Shown here: one piece after another, positions 1 to 7,685 of the stretch
Numbering within the stretch: position 1 is the first letter of the stretch
Layout: every line of letters starts with the position of its first letter
Assembly (NCBI GenBank): GCA_046756985.1
Contig: JBHHXG010000024.1
Coordinates: 1-22,262 of the forward strand
DNA length: 22,262 nt
Reading direction: 5' to 3'
Source: JBHHXG01 sp046756985
Lineage (GTDB): Bacteria; Pseudomonadota; Zetaproteobacteria; Mariprofundales; Mariprofundaceae
The notes under the pieces: generated by a model
What the model was told of the DNA's origin: nothing
Seen by the model: only the letters and a program-made list of their open reading frames with translations
Database searches by the model: none
Translations under genes and position numbers: made by a program

Positions 1-2
1 AA

Positions 3-1406
3 GATACACGCAAGGCCATGCTCTACATGCTGGAGGATCTGGAAGATTCCCGGCAGGTTATTGAGCAGGCCAAACAGGAATGGGTGCAGACCTTTGATGC
101 TGTGCCCGATCCCATATTTTTGCATGACATGGAAGGCCGGGTTGTACGCGCCAACCTTGCCTATGCCGATAAAGCCGGTATATCTATCGAGAAAGTCATC
201 GGTCAACTGTACTGGCAGCTGTTTCCCAGGGGCCCCGGCCCGATGCCCTGCTGTCCACTGGCTCCTTCCGGAGATGAAGGAAGCCCGGGGCACGAACTTC
301 GTCTGGATTCCGGAGAAACCTATATCTGCCGCAGCTTCAGCTTCCGTAGCAGGGGTGATGCAACCACCTTCACTGCCCATATGCTGCAGGACGTTACTGA
401 GCGTCGTGTGATGGATGAAACGCGCAAACGCTTCGAATTCATCGCTGACGCTTCACAGGATTTCATGAATCTGATCGACCGGAATTATGTCTATGAAGCA
501 GCCAACGATGCTTTCGTCAAGGCTCACGGCGCTACCCGTCAGGAAATCATCGGCAAGACTGTGGGTCAAATCTGGGGTAAGAAGGTCTTTGAATCCGAAA
601 TCCGCCAGCATCTGGACCTCTGCTTTGCTGGCGAGGTCACACACTATGAATCGTCACTTAAAATCGCCGGCAAAAGCCTGCGTGATTTCGAAACAATTCT
701 TTATCCCTACCGCAACCCACAGGGCGATGTCACCCATGCAGTGGTAGTCAGCCGCGATATTACCGAACGCAAAAAGGCCGAGATGGAGCTTGAAAAAAGC
801 TGCGTACGACTGGAGCACGCATTAACCGGCACCATTACGGCCATCGCCACGACCGTGGAGGCGCGTGATCCCTACACGGCCGGGCATCAGCGGCGGGTGG
901 CGAAGATCGCCAGCACCATTGCAGAACAACTGGGCCTGGGCGACGATCAGATCGAAGGCATCAATATGGGCGCCATGATCCATGACATCGGCAAAATCCA
1001 CCTGCCCGCCGAAATCCTGGCCAAGCCGACGAAACTGACCGATACGGAATATGAGATGATCAAGGGCCATTCACAGGTTGGTTACGACATCCTCAAAGGT
1101 ATTGATTTTCCATGGCCGGTTGCCGACATCGCCCACCAGCATCATGAGCGCCTGGATGGTTCCGGTTATCCACAGGGGCTTAAGGGCGATGAAATCTGCC
1201 TGGAGGCGAAAATCGTAGCGGTGGCGGACGTGGTGGAGGCAATAGCCTCCCATCGCCCCTACCGTGCCTCGCTGGGTATTGATTTTGCGCTGCAGGAAAT
1301 ATCGGACAAGAAGGGCAAGTTTTATTGTCCGGATGCTGTGGATGCCTGCCTGAAGCTGTTCAGGGAAGATGGGTTTACTCTCGACTCCGAGACAGTACAG
1401 GCATAG
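3..1406 (+). CDS. PAS-PAS-HD-GYP c-di-GMP phosphodiesterase (5' end outside window)
   Basis: Predicted to hydrolyse cyclic di-GMP under control of sensory PAS domains. The frame is open to the left edge, so the N-terminus is missing; the first internal ATG is at 18. Numbering from that Met, PAS 1 spans about 22-130, PAS 2 about 135-252 (each ends in a DxTER-type motif), a short helix follows, and HD-GYP spans about 270-450. The catalytic signature is complete: H290, HDIGK at 322-326, H351, HQHHERLDGSGYP at 373-385 and D404. PAS 1 contains a vicinal Cys pair (PMPCCPL, 78-79), so haem, metal or thiol sensing is possible but unproven. The coiled-coil-like stretch before PAS 1 suggests further sensory domains upstream. 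The stop lies 5-11 bases before the next gene, a GGDEF protein, so the two are probably cotranscribed. The enzyme class is secure; the signal is unknown. Confidence 0.9.
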   Translation, partial: DTRKAMLYMLEDLEDSRQVIEQAKQEWVQTFDAVPDPIFLHDMEGRVVRANLAYADKAGISIEKVIGQLYWQLFPRGPGPMPCCPLAPSGDEGSPGHELRLDSGETYICRSFSFRSRGDATTFTAHMLQDVTERRVMDETRKRFEFIADASQDFMNLIDRNYVYEAANDAFVKAHGATRQEIIGKTVGQIWGKKVFESEIRQHLDLCFAGEVTHYESSLKIAGKSLRDFETILYPYRNPQGDVTHAVVVSRDITERKKAEMELEKSCVRLEHALTGTITAIATTVEARDPYTAGHQRRVAKIASTIAEQLGLGDDQIEGINMGAMIHDIGKIHLPAEILAKPTKLTDTEYEMIKGHSQVGYDILKGIDFPWPVADIAHQHHERLDGSGYPQGLKGDEICLEAKIVAVADVVEAIASHRPYRASLGIDFALQEISDKKGKFYCPDAVDACLKLFREDGFTLDSETVQA

Positions 1407-1411
1407 GCGGA

Positions 1412-3187
1412 ATGGCGATGAGCAATCCGGATATCACCGGAGCGGATACGACCCATGCCGTGGAAATCGCGGAACGCGTATGGTGGGTGGGGCATTACCT
1501 GCCGGATGATGTATTCCAGTGCCATGTCTATCTGATCGAAAATGGCGACCAGTCCGTACTGGTGGACCCCGGCTCCGCCCTGACCTTTTCCCATACCCTG
1601 AAAAAAATCGGCGAAGTGATGCCGTTCTCGAATATCCGCTATTTCATCTGCCATCACCAGGACCCGGACATTACCGGCGCCATGGGCATGATTGATCAGA
1701 TGATCAGCCGCGATGATGCTCTGCTGGTCACACATTGGCGGGCGGCGGCGCTGCTGAAACACTACGACCTGCAACATATTCCGTTCTGGCAGGTGGAAGA
1801 GCATGACTGGCGGCTCGAGCTCGAAGACCGCACACTGCGATTCATTTTCACGCCCTACCTGCATTTTCCCGGCGCTTTCTGCTCCTATGACGAAAAAACA
1901 CAGGTGCTGTTCTCCAGCGATATATTTGGCGGATTTACCAAAGAATGGAGCCTGTTTGCCAGGGACGAATCCTATTTCGAAGCGCTTAAACCTTTTCATG
2001 AGCATTACATGCCAAGCCGCGACATTCTGCAGCATGGGCTTTCCAGAATGCAGCAGTATCCGATACAGATGATCGCGCCGCAGCATGGTTCGATCATTCC
2101 TGAACCGCTGGTGGATTTTATGTTCGAGCGACTGAAAGGCCTGGAATGCGGCCTGTATCTGATGGTGGAGCAGGATACCGACGTCAAACATCTGATGGCT
2201 ATGAACCAGATGCTGCAACAGACATTGGAAGCCGTCATGCTGTACCGGGATTTTGGTGATATCGCCCGTCGCCTGCTGGAGGCCGCACAGCAGATTCTCC
2301 CGGTCAGCTCGCTGGAGTTTGTCGTCTGGGATAATCAACAGTTGCTGCGCTTCGGGCCGGCCGATCACTATCATGGCGTTGCCATAGACGCATCCCCTGA
2401 TCTTAAAAAAATATTCTCCTTCAACGAGAGCGGCTGGCAGAAAGAATACGGTAGCCATTACCGGGAATCGGGCGGCGAAAGTGATGAAGGAGCCAGACTG
2501 CTGATACCGCTGTTTCCTGCCACTGACGATGCCTGTCGCGCCCTCACGATCATGCATCTGAAAGACAGAACTGCGCTCAGTGAGGAAATGGATGCACTGC
2601 TTGGCCGGATGAGCGAACCGCTGCTGGCTGCCGTGGAACGGGAAATGATTTACCGCGAAATGGAAGAAGAGCGTAACTCCATCTACGAACAATCCATCCG
2701 CGATCCACTGACCGGGCTGTTCACCCGCCATTATATGAAAGATGTAGTCATTCGCATGCTTGAGCTACATGACCGCGAGGAACATTCGCCGGTTACGCTG
2801 ATGATGCTTGATGTGGATCACTTCAAGCACATCAATGACACTTATGGCCATATGACAGGTGACAAAGTATTGAGAAAAATCAGTGCCCTGTTACTCAGTC
2901 AGGGCCGACGAGCGGATGTGCCTGTGCGCTTTGGCGGCGAGGAATTTGCCGTGTTTATCACCTCGACAACGCCGGGGCACGGTAAGGCTTTCGCCGAGCG
3001 GCTGCGCGAGAAGGTCGCCTCGCTGCATTTCAAAGCCAAAGGAAAAAGATTTTCCGTAACCGTCAGCACAGGGGTCGCCGAGCATCAGCAGGGTGAATCC
3101 CTGGAACAACTGATTAATCGTGCCGATGTTGCGCTGTACAAAGCCAAAGAGGGCGGAAGAAACCGCGTCTGCGTGGCGCCGGAATAA
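1412..3187 (+). CDS. Di-iron (ODP-type) metallo-beta-lactamase-fold sensor fused to GGDEF diguanylate cyclase
   Basis: A 591-residue fusion predicted to make c-di-GMP in response to oxygen or ferrous iron. Residues about 20-240 form a metallo-beta-lactamase fold whose HxHxDH motif is replaced by HHQDPD (81-86). Further putative ligands are H151 (YLHFPGA), D170 (SSDIFGG) and H225 (PQHG). This pattern matches flavodiiron-like and oxygen-binding di-iron protein (ODP) domains better than zinc hydrolases. Residues about 265-425 look like a divergent GAF-type linker ending in a helix. The GGDEF domain (about 426-588) has GGEEF at 508-512 and an RxxD inhibitory site (R499-D502) at the canonical five-residue spacing, so it should be active and product-inhibited. 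The frame opens further upstream, but that part overlaps the HD-GYP gene. ATG 1412 or ATG 1418 is the likely start; AGGCGGA at 1405-1411 suits 1418 slightly better. No transmembrane segment is seen. The cyclase role is confident; the ligand is inferred. Confidence 0.85.
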   Translation: MAMSNPDITGADTTHAVEIAERVWWVGHYLPDDVFQCHVYLIENGDQSVLVDPGSALTFSHTLKKIGEVMPFSNIRYFICHHQDPDITGAMGMIDQMISRDDALLVTHWRAAALLKHYDLQHIPFWQVEEHDWRLELEDRTLRFIFTPYLHFPGAFCSYDEKTQVLFSSDIFGGFTKEWSLFARDESYFEALKPFHEHYMPSRDILQHGLSRMQQYPIQMIAPQHGSIIPEPLVDFMFERLKGLECGLYLMVEQDTDVKHLMAMNQMLQQTLEAVMLYRDFGDIARRLLEAAQQILPVSSLEFVVWDNQQLLRFGPADHYHGVAIDASPDLKKIFSFNESGWQKEYGSHYRESGGESDEGARLLIPLFPATDDACRALTIMHLKDRTALSEEMDALLGRMSEPLLAAVEREMIYREMEEERNSIYEQSIRDPLTGLFTRHYMKDVVIRMLELHDREEHSPVTLMMLDVDHFKHINDTYGHMTGDKVLRKISALLLSQGRRADVPVRFGGEEFAVFITSTTPGHGKAFAERLREKVASLHFKAKGKRFSVTVSTGVAEHQQGESLEQLINRADVALYKAKEGGRNRVCVAPE

Positions 3188-3299
3188 AGGCAGGGTATTT
3201 GATGTGGATGCCACGAACGCCTGCCAGAATATCCTTGCAGAATGTTTTACCGTCGAATAGGACGCAGAAACCACCATTCGCCGGTATTGGATTAAACGC

Positions 3300-3318
3300 G
3301 ATGCCCCCTGAGGGCATC
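3300..3318. terminator. Hairpin between convergent genes, possible weak terminator
   Basis: A perfect 7-bp stem (GATGCCC and GGGCATC) with a 5-base loop lies between the end of the GGDEF gene and the end of the convergent methyltransferase gene. A TTTTT run occurs only about 14 bases after the stem on the + strand, so this is not a textbook intrinsic terminator. Position between two gene ends favours a termination role. The rest of 3188-3337 holds nothing else I can support. Confidence 0.4.
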
Positions 3319-3337
3319 TCCAACAACCCTTTTTACT

Positions 3338-3940
3338 TCACGAGCGATGCATGTAAATCGTGAAATCGTTGTCGAGGTAATCATCACGCAGCGTGCAATT
3401 CGGGCATAAATGGTGGCACCAGTTCAACATTTTGTCCGGCAGGTAGCTTTGCAGATCGTGGGCCTTCCGGTGTCGGGCATCCAGAAGGTTAAAGGCCACT
3501 CCCTTGCGGCACAGTACATACATGCGTTCGATTACCCTGCGGGCATACGCACCAGCATCGTGCAACTGCTCGTTCAGTGCGCCGGAAAGAACCACCCAGT
3601 CAAAGCCCTGATCAGCAAATGTCATGTCAAAAAGATCGCCGGCAAAAAATTCGCCATCAGAATGATGCTTTTTGGCCTCGGCCAGTAAATCCGGCGAAAG
3701 ATCGATGCCGGTATAATCAAGCGCCCTACCCTGTGCTTCGCTCCAAGCCTTGAAATCGCCGAACCCGCAACCGACATCGAGCACCGAATCCCCAGCCTCG
3801 ATACCGACCTCCGCCAACGCCTGGAAACGGATTTCCTGAATCTCGCGGCTGCTCCAGTACAGTGCATGGGGGGAATAGCCATACCTTGTCAGGCTGTCGC
3901 GATGTTTATCAATAATTCGCTGGCGCTGCTTTTCATCCAT
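3338..3940 (-). CDS. Class I SAM-dependent methyltransferase
   Basis: A 200-residue soluble protein with a Rossmann-type methyltransferase fold. Motif I is VLDVGCGFGD (about 53-62), the acidic strand-2 end is GIDLSPDLLAEA (about 78-89), and FAGDLFDM (about 99-106) and FDWVVLSGALNE (about 113-124) fill the usual later motifs. The N-terminal region (RYGYSPHALYWSSREIQ) and the Cys/His-rich tail (WCHHLCPNC) are less standard; the tail could bind metal or simply be structural. The substrate cannot be read from the sequence. The gene lies about 95 bases downstream of cbbO on the same strand and could be read through from it, but a degenerate inverted repeat sits between them. The ATG at 3940 was chosen because the frame is closed upstream; its ribosome binding site is weak. 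Confidence 0.85.
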   Translation of the reverse strand: MDEKQRQRIIDKHRDSLTRYGYSPHALYWSSREIQEIRFQALAEVGIEAGDSVLDVGCGFGDFKAWSEAQGRALDYTGIDLSPDLLAEAKKHHSDGEFFAGDLFDMTFADQGFDWVVLSGALNEQLHDAGAYARRVIERMYVLCRKGVAFNLLDARHRKAHDLQSYLPDKMLNWCHHLCPNCTLRDDYLDNDFTIYMHRS

Positions 3941-3950
3941 ATAAAAAGCC

Positions 3951-4034
3951 TACCACAGAGGTATAAAGGCACAGAGAACGAAAAACTGCAGCAGCATATT
4001 CCGTTGTTTTCCCGCTCTTTGTCTCCGCGGTTAC
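3951..4034. repeat. Degenerate inverted repeat after cbbO
   Basis: Two imperfectly complementary arms (about 3951-3979, beginning TACCACAGAGG, and about 4011-4034, ending CTCCGCGGTTAC) enclose about 30 bases. The arms show the CCACAGAGG/CACAGAG-type wording seen in dispersed intergenic repeats of many environmental bacteria. It begins 2 bases past the cbbO stop. It could be an old miniature element or a degraded transcription stop. There is no transposase, and no target-site duplication that I can identify. Confidence 0.4.
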
Positions 4035-4035
4035 G

Positions 4036-6306
4036 CTACTTCGTCAGTGAGATAAACAGCTCCGGCAGCTTTTCGGGCAGCCGGTCCACATGGTCGATAA
4101 TGGCGTACTGCTTGCCGAAGATATCGGACACATATTCATCGGCCTTGGGGTCAAGATTAATGCAATAGGTATAGATGCCATCGCGATCCAGTTCTTTGAC
4201 GGCCTGATGTGCGTCGGCAATCAATAGCTGTCCATCATCGACATCAATATCGGCAGGTTCGCCATCGGTGAGGATCAGCATCAGCTTTTTATCGGCCTGC
4301 TGAGCTTTCAGATAATGGCCTGCATGGCGCATCGCACCGCCCATGCGGGTCGAAAAACCAGCTTCCATGGCCGCCAGACGGGACTTCACCTCATCACCCC
4401 AGGGTTCAGAATAGCCCTTGATATGGTAATAGCGTACATCATGGCGGGTATTGGAATGAAATCCGGCAATGGCAAACGGATCGCCCACCTGCTGAATGGA
4501 CCAGGACAATAGCGACACTGCTTCCTGCGACAGCTCCAGAATGGTTTGATTGCACCCTTGCGCTTTCTCATCCAATGATTGCGACAGATCAAGCAACAGC
4601 ATCACGGCGATATTCCTGCCTGCGGTCCTGTGACTCATATTGATGCGCGGATCGGGTGCTGATCCGCCCTTGAAATCAATCAGCGAGCGAATCGCCACAT
4701 CCAGGTCAAGCTCGGAACCATCCTCCTGAAAACGGATGCGCTCCTTATCCTGTGGCTTGAGCATATCGAGCATCTGTTTCAGCCGTTTGGCCAACTGGCT
4801 GTGTTTGGCGAGAAGATTGTCGATCAGCGCCGCGTTGTCCATTGGATGCAACGCTTCATACACGCTCACCCAGTCCGGCCGGTAGTGCTGAGTGTTGTAA
4901 TCCCACTCATGATAATGGCGCGGCGGCAGCCCCTTGAGTTCTTCATCCTGCTGCTGTTTCTGATCCAGGTGCTCGAACGTCGTTTCTTCATCATCACCTT
5001 GCTCGATATAGATCCACAAATGCCTGTTGTCATCGCGATAATCGACTTCGGTGTTATCGAAATAGATATTCGGCGACAGGTCGCTTTGACGACGCGTGCG
5101 GGCAATAAACGATAGCGCAATGGATGACATATCGGCACTTGTAGAATCGCCCTTCTCCATTTCGGCAAAAAAGCGGCCAACAAACTCACGTATATCCTCA
5201 TTCTTGCACTCAAAATCCGGATCAAGAATGGATCGGGACACTAACGCCAACCGTAACCGAATCAGAGAAACATCATTATTCTCCAGGTCTTTCTCATCAG
5301 GAACTGGATGCAGGGCCAGAAACAGCTTTCTCAAACCCGGATAGCGCTTACAGGCCAGATAATCGACGCGTGAGTCCTCAAATGTCTCGACGGCCACGCG
5401 CTGGAAAGGACTCCAGTTATCGACAACCATCTTCTGACTCCATCGCCGGTGTGCTGCTATATGCGCCAGCGTAGCCCGATACCGGTCGATGCCGGATACG
5501 CCGCGATCATCATCATAAACATCAGGTAGACGGATACCCAGGTCATCGTAATAAGGCATCGGCTTGCGCAACTCATCAAAGGCCAGCGAATATGGCACCA
5601 GATAATCGTGATCATTCCACAGGCCGCGCAAATACGAATCAAGCTTACGCTCGTGATCAACCAGCAGCGTGCCATGCCGCTCGCGCTGCATCACTGCATG
5701 CGCATCGGCTGATTGCAGGCTGAAAAAGTCCTTCTGGCGCTCCGGATGATTGTTGTAATACTGGATACCGTAATCGACCCAGTTCTTGAAGCCTTCCAGT
5801 GACAAAGCACTCAGAAGGCGCGGTGCCTGATTCAACAAATCCGGCAGGCCGGGGCTCGGAAATGTCGTGTGATGCCCGTGGACTGAGCCAGATGTCCGTT
5901 CCAGCATGTCGCGAATCAGTTCAATATAATGATGCAGTTGCTCTCTGCTGTGCAGGCGGCGCGTCACCGCCCCCAATGACTGCAAAAAAGGTGGAATCGC
6001 CTTGAAATTGGTATTGGTCGACATGAAGTAAACAAAGTCTTTGATCTCCGGCAGGATTTCTTCGCCGACGATGGCAGCAATGCCGGGGGCCTCTTCCAGA
6101 TAAATCAGCATGGGCTCGGGGCCGCGGCCCATCTTGCCCAGGAAACATGCACATTCCAGATAGCTGTCGATGCCGTCTTTTGACAGATTGGCCTGTGCTT
6201 CGCGCATACAGTCGCCAAATACCGCCTCAACCTGCTCAAATCTGCAGCCAAGCTGCTGCCAGTACGCCTCTATTTCAGGCGTTCGTTCAAGCGTTTCAAC
6301 GGTCAT
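4036..6306 (-). CDS. cbbO: CbbO: VWA-domain adaptor of the CbbQO RuBisCO activase
   Basis: A 756-residue protein of the CbbO/NorD family. With the CbbQ hexamer it forms the activase that releases inhibitory sugar phosphates from RuBisCO; CbbO docks on RuBisCO and CbbQ supplies ATP-driven remodelling. The C-terminal VWA domain (about 565-750) has an intact metal-ion-dependent adhesion site: DLSQS at 573-577, T653 and LTDG at 679-682. The long N-terminal helical region (1-450) includes the family segment VETFEDSRVD (306-315); an acidic, Gln-rich linker lies at about 436-458. The ATG at 6306 follows the cbbQ stop by 17 bases, so the pair is an operon. The length agrees with CbbO. NorD (nitric oxide reductase assembly) is the main alternative, but cbbM and cbbR nearby decide for CbbO. 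In A. ferrooxidans, from memory, the VWA metal site contacts Asp82 of CbbM; the CbbM encoded here has aspartates at 81 and 82. Confidence 0.92.
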   Translation of the reverse strand: MTVETLERTPEIEAYWQQLGCRFEQVEAVFGDCMREAQANLSKDGIDSYLECACFLGKMGRGPEPMLIYLEEAPGIAAIVGEEILPEIKDFVYFMSTNTNFKAIPPFLQSLGAVTRRLHSREQLHHYIELIRDMLERTSGSVHGHHTTFPSPGLPDLLNQAPRLLSALSLEGFKNWVDYGIQYYNNHPERQKDFFSLQSADAHAVMQRERHGTLLVDHERKLDSYLRGLWNDHDYLVPYSLAFDELRKPMPYYDDLGIRLPDVYDDDRGVSGIDRYRATLAHIAAHRRWSQKMVVDNWSPFQRVAVETFEDSRVDYLACKRYPGLRKLFLALHPVPDEKDLENNDVSLIRLRLALVSRSILDPDFECKNEDIREFVGRFFAEMEKGDSTSADMSSIALSFIARTRRQSDLSPNIYFDNTEVDYRDDNRHLWIYIEQGDDEETTFEHLDQKQQQDEELKGLPPRHYHEWDYNTQHYRPDWVSVYEALHPMDNAALIDNLLAKHSQLAKRLKQMLDMLKPQDKERIRFQEDGSELDLDVAIRSLIDFKGGSAPDPRINMSHRTAGRNIAVMLLLDLSQSLDEKAQGCNQTILELSQEAVSLLSWSIQQVGDPFAIAGFHSNTRHDVRYYHIKGYSEPWGDEVKSRLAAMEAGFSTRMGGAMRHAGHYLKAQQADKKLMLILTDGEPADIDVDDGQLLIADAHQAVKELDRDGIYTYCINLDPKADEYVSDIFGKQYAIIDHVDRLPEKLPELFISLTK

Positions 6307-6323
6307 GCTTTTCTATCCGAGCT

Positions 6324-7127
6324 TCAACCAAAGGTCGCATCAATGGCGTGATCAAGCGTATCTCGAATATCGGCATCATCGGTAATCGGGCGCACCAGCG
6401 CCATGCGACAGGCAGCCTTTTCTTCGATACCGCCCTTGATCAGGTATGCAGCATAAGTCAGCAGACGGGTAGAAATCCCTTCATCCAGCCCATGGCCTTT
6501 CAGGTTACGTGCCGTCACACCGATCTTGACCAGTTTCGCCGCCAGTTTCTTATCAATGCCGGTTTCCTTGGCTACGATGCCGGTTTCAACGGACTCCGCA
6601 GGATAGTCAAACTCAAAGCCGGAAAAGCGCTGCTTGGTGGATTGTTTCAGATCCTTCATCAGGCTTTGATAGCCGGGATTATAGGAGATCACCAGCTGAA
6701 AATCGGCATGCGCATCAACCAGCTCGCCCTTCTTGTCCAGGGGCAGCGTCCGGCGATGATCAGTTAGTGGATGAATCACAACCGTTGTATCCTGCCGCGC
6801 CTCGACCACTTCATCGAGGTAGCAGATGGCGCCAATACGCGCCGCTGTGGTCAGCGGGCCATCCAGCCAGCGCGTACCGCTGGCATCCAGAAGATATCGT
6901 CCGACCAGATCGGATGCGGTCATGTCTTCATTACAGGCCACGGTAATCAACGGCCTGTCGAGTTTCCAGGCCATGTATTCAACAAAGCGGGATTTACCGC
7001 AGCCGGTCGGCCCTTTTATCATCACAGGCAGACGCGCATTGTAGGCTGCTTCATAAAGTTCCACCTCATCGCTTTGGGCCTGATAAAACGGCTCTTCGTG
7101 AATTTTGTACTGTTCTTTGTCGGTCAT
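6324..7127 (-). CDS. cbbQ: CbbQ: MoxR-type AAA+ ATPase of the RuBisCO activase
   Basis: A 267-residue AAA+ ATPase of the MoxR/CbbQ/NorQ clade, the motor of the CbbQO activase. Walker A is GPTGCGKS (39-46) and Walker B is ICYLDE (101-106); a sensor-1 type VISYNPGYQ segment and a C-terminal helical lid with the GISTR motif follow. The frame stays open upstream to 7304, but the start is set at ATG 7127 because a strong GGGAGAGA ribosome binding site precedes it, and the upstream extension lies antisense to the start of another gene. Length and domain order match CbbQ. It is cotranscribed with cbbO. It is not in a direct operon with cbbM: a divergent small gene and a strong terminator intervene, so it needs its own promoter within 7128-7248. 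Confidence 0.93.
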   Translation of the reverse strand: MTDKEQYKIHEEPFYQAQSDEVELYEAAYNARLPVMIKGPTGCGKSRFVEYMAWKLDRPLITVACNEDMTASDLVGRYLLDASGTRWLDGPLTTAARIGAICYLDEVVEARQDTTVVIHPLTDHRRTLPLDKKGELVDAHADFQLVISYNPGYQSLMKDLKQSTKQRFSGFEFDYPAESVETGIVAKETGIDKKLAAKLVKIGVTARNLKGHGLDEGISTRLLTYAAYLIKGGIEEKAACRMALVRPITDDADIRDTLDHAIDATFG

Positions 7128-7211
7128 GGCTTCTCTCCCGGCTATTAGCTGATAATGCATTCTAGTAAAGAAGGATAAAAAGGCACGTTTATATTTTTTA
7201 TGTTTTCCATC

Positions 7212-7229
7212 ATGATTGCTTATAATCAT
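7212..7229. promoter_or_regulatory. Palindrome overlapping the -10 box of the DUF6164-like gene
   Basis: ATGATT and AATCAT form an exact inverted repeat separated by six bases. The right half overlaps TATAAT at 7221-7226, a consensus -10 box for the + strand gene starting at 7249. The matching -35 region (about 7197-7202, TTTATG) is poor, which fits an activated or repressed promoter. The site also lies about 85-100 bases upstream of cbbQ, so it could serve both directions. A LysR-type or other dimeric regulator is plausible; this is inferred from symmetry only. Confidence 0.4.
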
Positions 7230-7248
7230 TGATTCCTCAGGAGTATTT

Positions 7249-7614
7249 ATGGGCGTGCTGCTATTCAAGCTTCGCAACGTTCCCGATGACGAAGCCGGTG
7301 ACATCAGAGAGTTATTGTCAGATCATAAGATTGATTTTTACGAAACCTCAGCCGGCGGCTGGGGCATCTCCATGCCCGCCATCTGGCTGCACGATGAAAC
7401 GCATCTGCAACAGGCCAGGTCGCTGCTTGATGCCTACCAGCAGCAGCGCCAGAAAAGCGCGAGGCAAACGTACGAACAGCTACGTCAGAAGGGAGAACAT
7501 CGAACCATCAGGCATAAGGTGAAAGAGGCGCCTTTGCTGACCATCATCTATCTGGCGGCGGTCCTCATTATTCTCTATATCTCTCTCGTGCCATTTCTGG
7601 GCATGTTCAGGTAA
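7249..7614 (+). CDS. DUF6164-like small membrane-anchored protein
   Basis: A 121-residue protein of unknown function that I recognise as DUF6164-like from its opening LLFKLRNVPDDEA and its ISMPAIWL motif. Residues 1-62 form a small alpha/beta domain, 63-98 a basic, Gln-rich helix, and about 99-117 a single transmembrane helix, so the domain probably sits on the cytoplasmic face of the membrane. ATG 7249 is chosen because AGGAG lies five bases upstream; the longer in-frame start has no such site. The gene is oriented against cbbQ, cbbO and cbbM and sits between them, ending at a strong terminator. The domain resembles the DUF2007 protein at 10902-11123 in pattern (L...I.F....AG......P......D......AR.LLD). 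A role in carbon fixation is only suggested by position. Confidence 0.8.
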   Translation: MGVLLFKLRNVPDDEAGDIRELLSDHKIDFYETSAGGWGISMPAIWLHDETHLQQARSLLDAYQQQRQKSARQTYEQLRQKGEHRTIRHKVKEAPLLTIIYLAAVLIILYISLVPFLGMFR

Positions 7615-7630
7615 TCCCTGAACTCGCCAT

Positions 7631-7665
7631 AAAAAAGGCCCCTACTTGCGTAGAGGCCTTTTTTT
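7631..7665. terminator. Strong bidirectional intrinsic terminator between the DUF6164-like gene and cbbM
   Basis: A run of A at 7631-7636 is followed by GGCCCCTAC, loop TTGC, GTAGAGGCC (stem arms 7637-7645 and 7650-7658, one C-A mismatch) and a run of seven T at 7659-7665. It works as a rho-independent terminator on both strands, ending the small + gene from the left and cbbM from the right. It therefore separates cbbM transcription from cbbQO. Confidence 0.93.
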
Positions 7666-7685
7666 ATCAGCGGTTAAATCTGGAT

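Noticed and set aside
1322..2731. 469-codon minus-strand open frame
   Set aside because: It lies antisense to the di-iron-GGDEF gene, whose motifs are unmistakable. Its translation is His/Gln/Phe-rich and low in recognisable motifs, as expected for a shadow frame.
3114..3317. Minus-strand frame of about 67 codons after the methyltransferase, starting MPSGGIAFNP
   Set aside because: It starts with a faintly PilZ-like SGGIAF stretch, but its second half is antisense to the GGDEF gene end, it lacks the other PilZ residues (RxxxR), and its start has no well-spaced ribosome binding site.
4036..7127. norQ/norD of a nitric oxide reductase cluster
   Set aside because: The families are related, but no norB or norC is present, and cbbM and cbbR are adjacent, so CbbQ/CbbO is the better reading.
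7128..7304. 59-codon N-terminal extension of CbbQ
   Set aside because: The extension overlaps the start of the divergent DUF6164-like gene and its promoter. The ATG at 7127 has a strong ribosome binding site and gives the normal CbbQ length.
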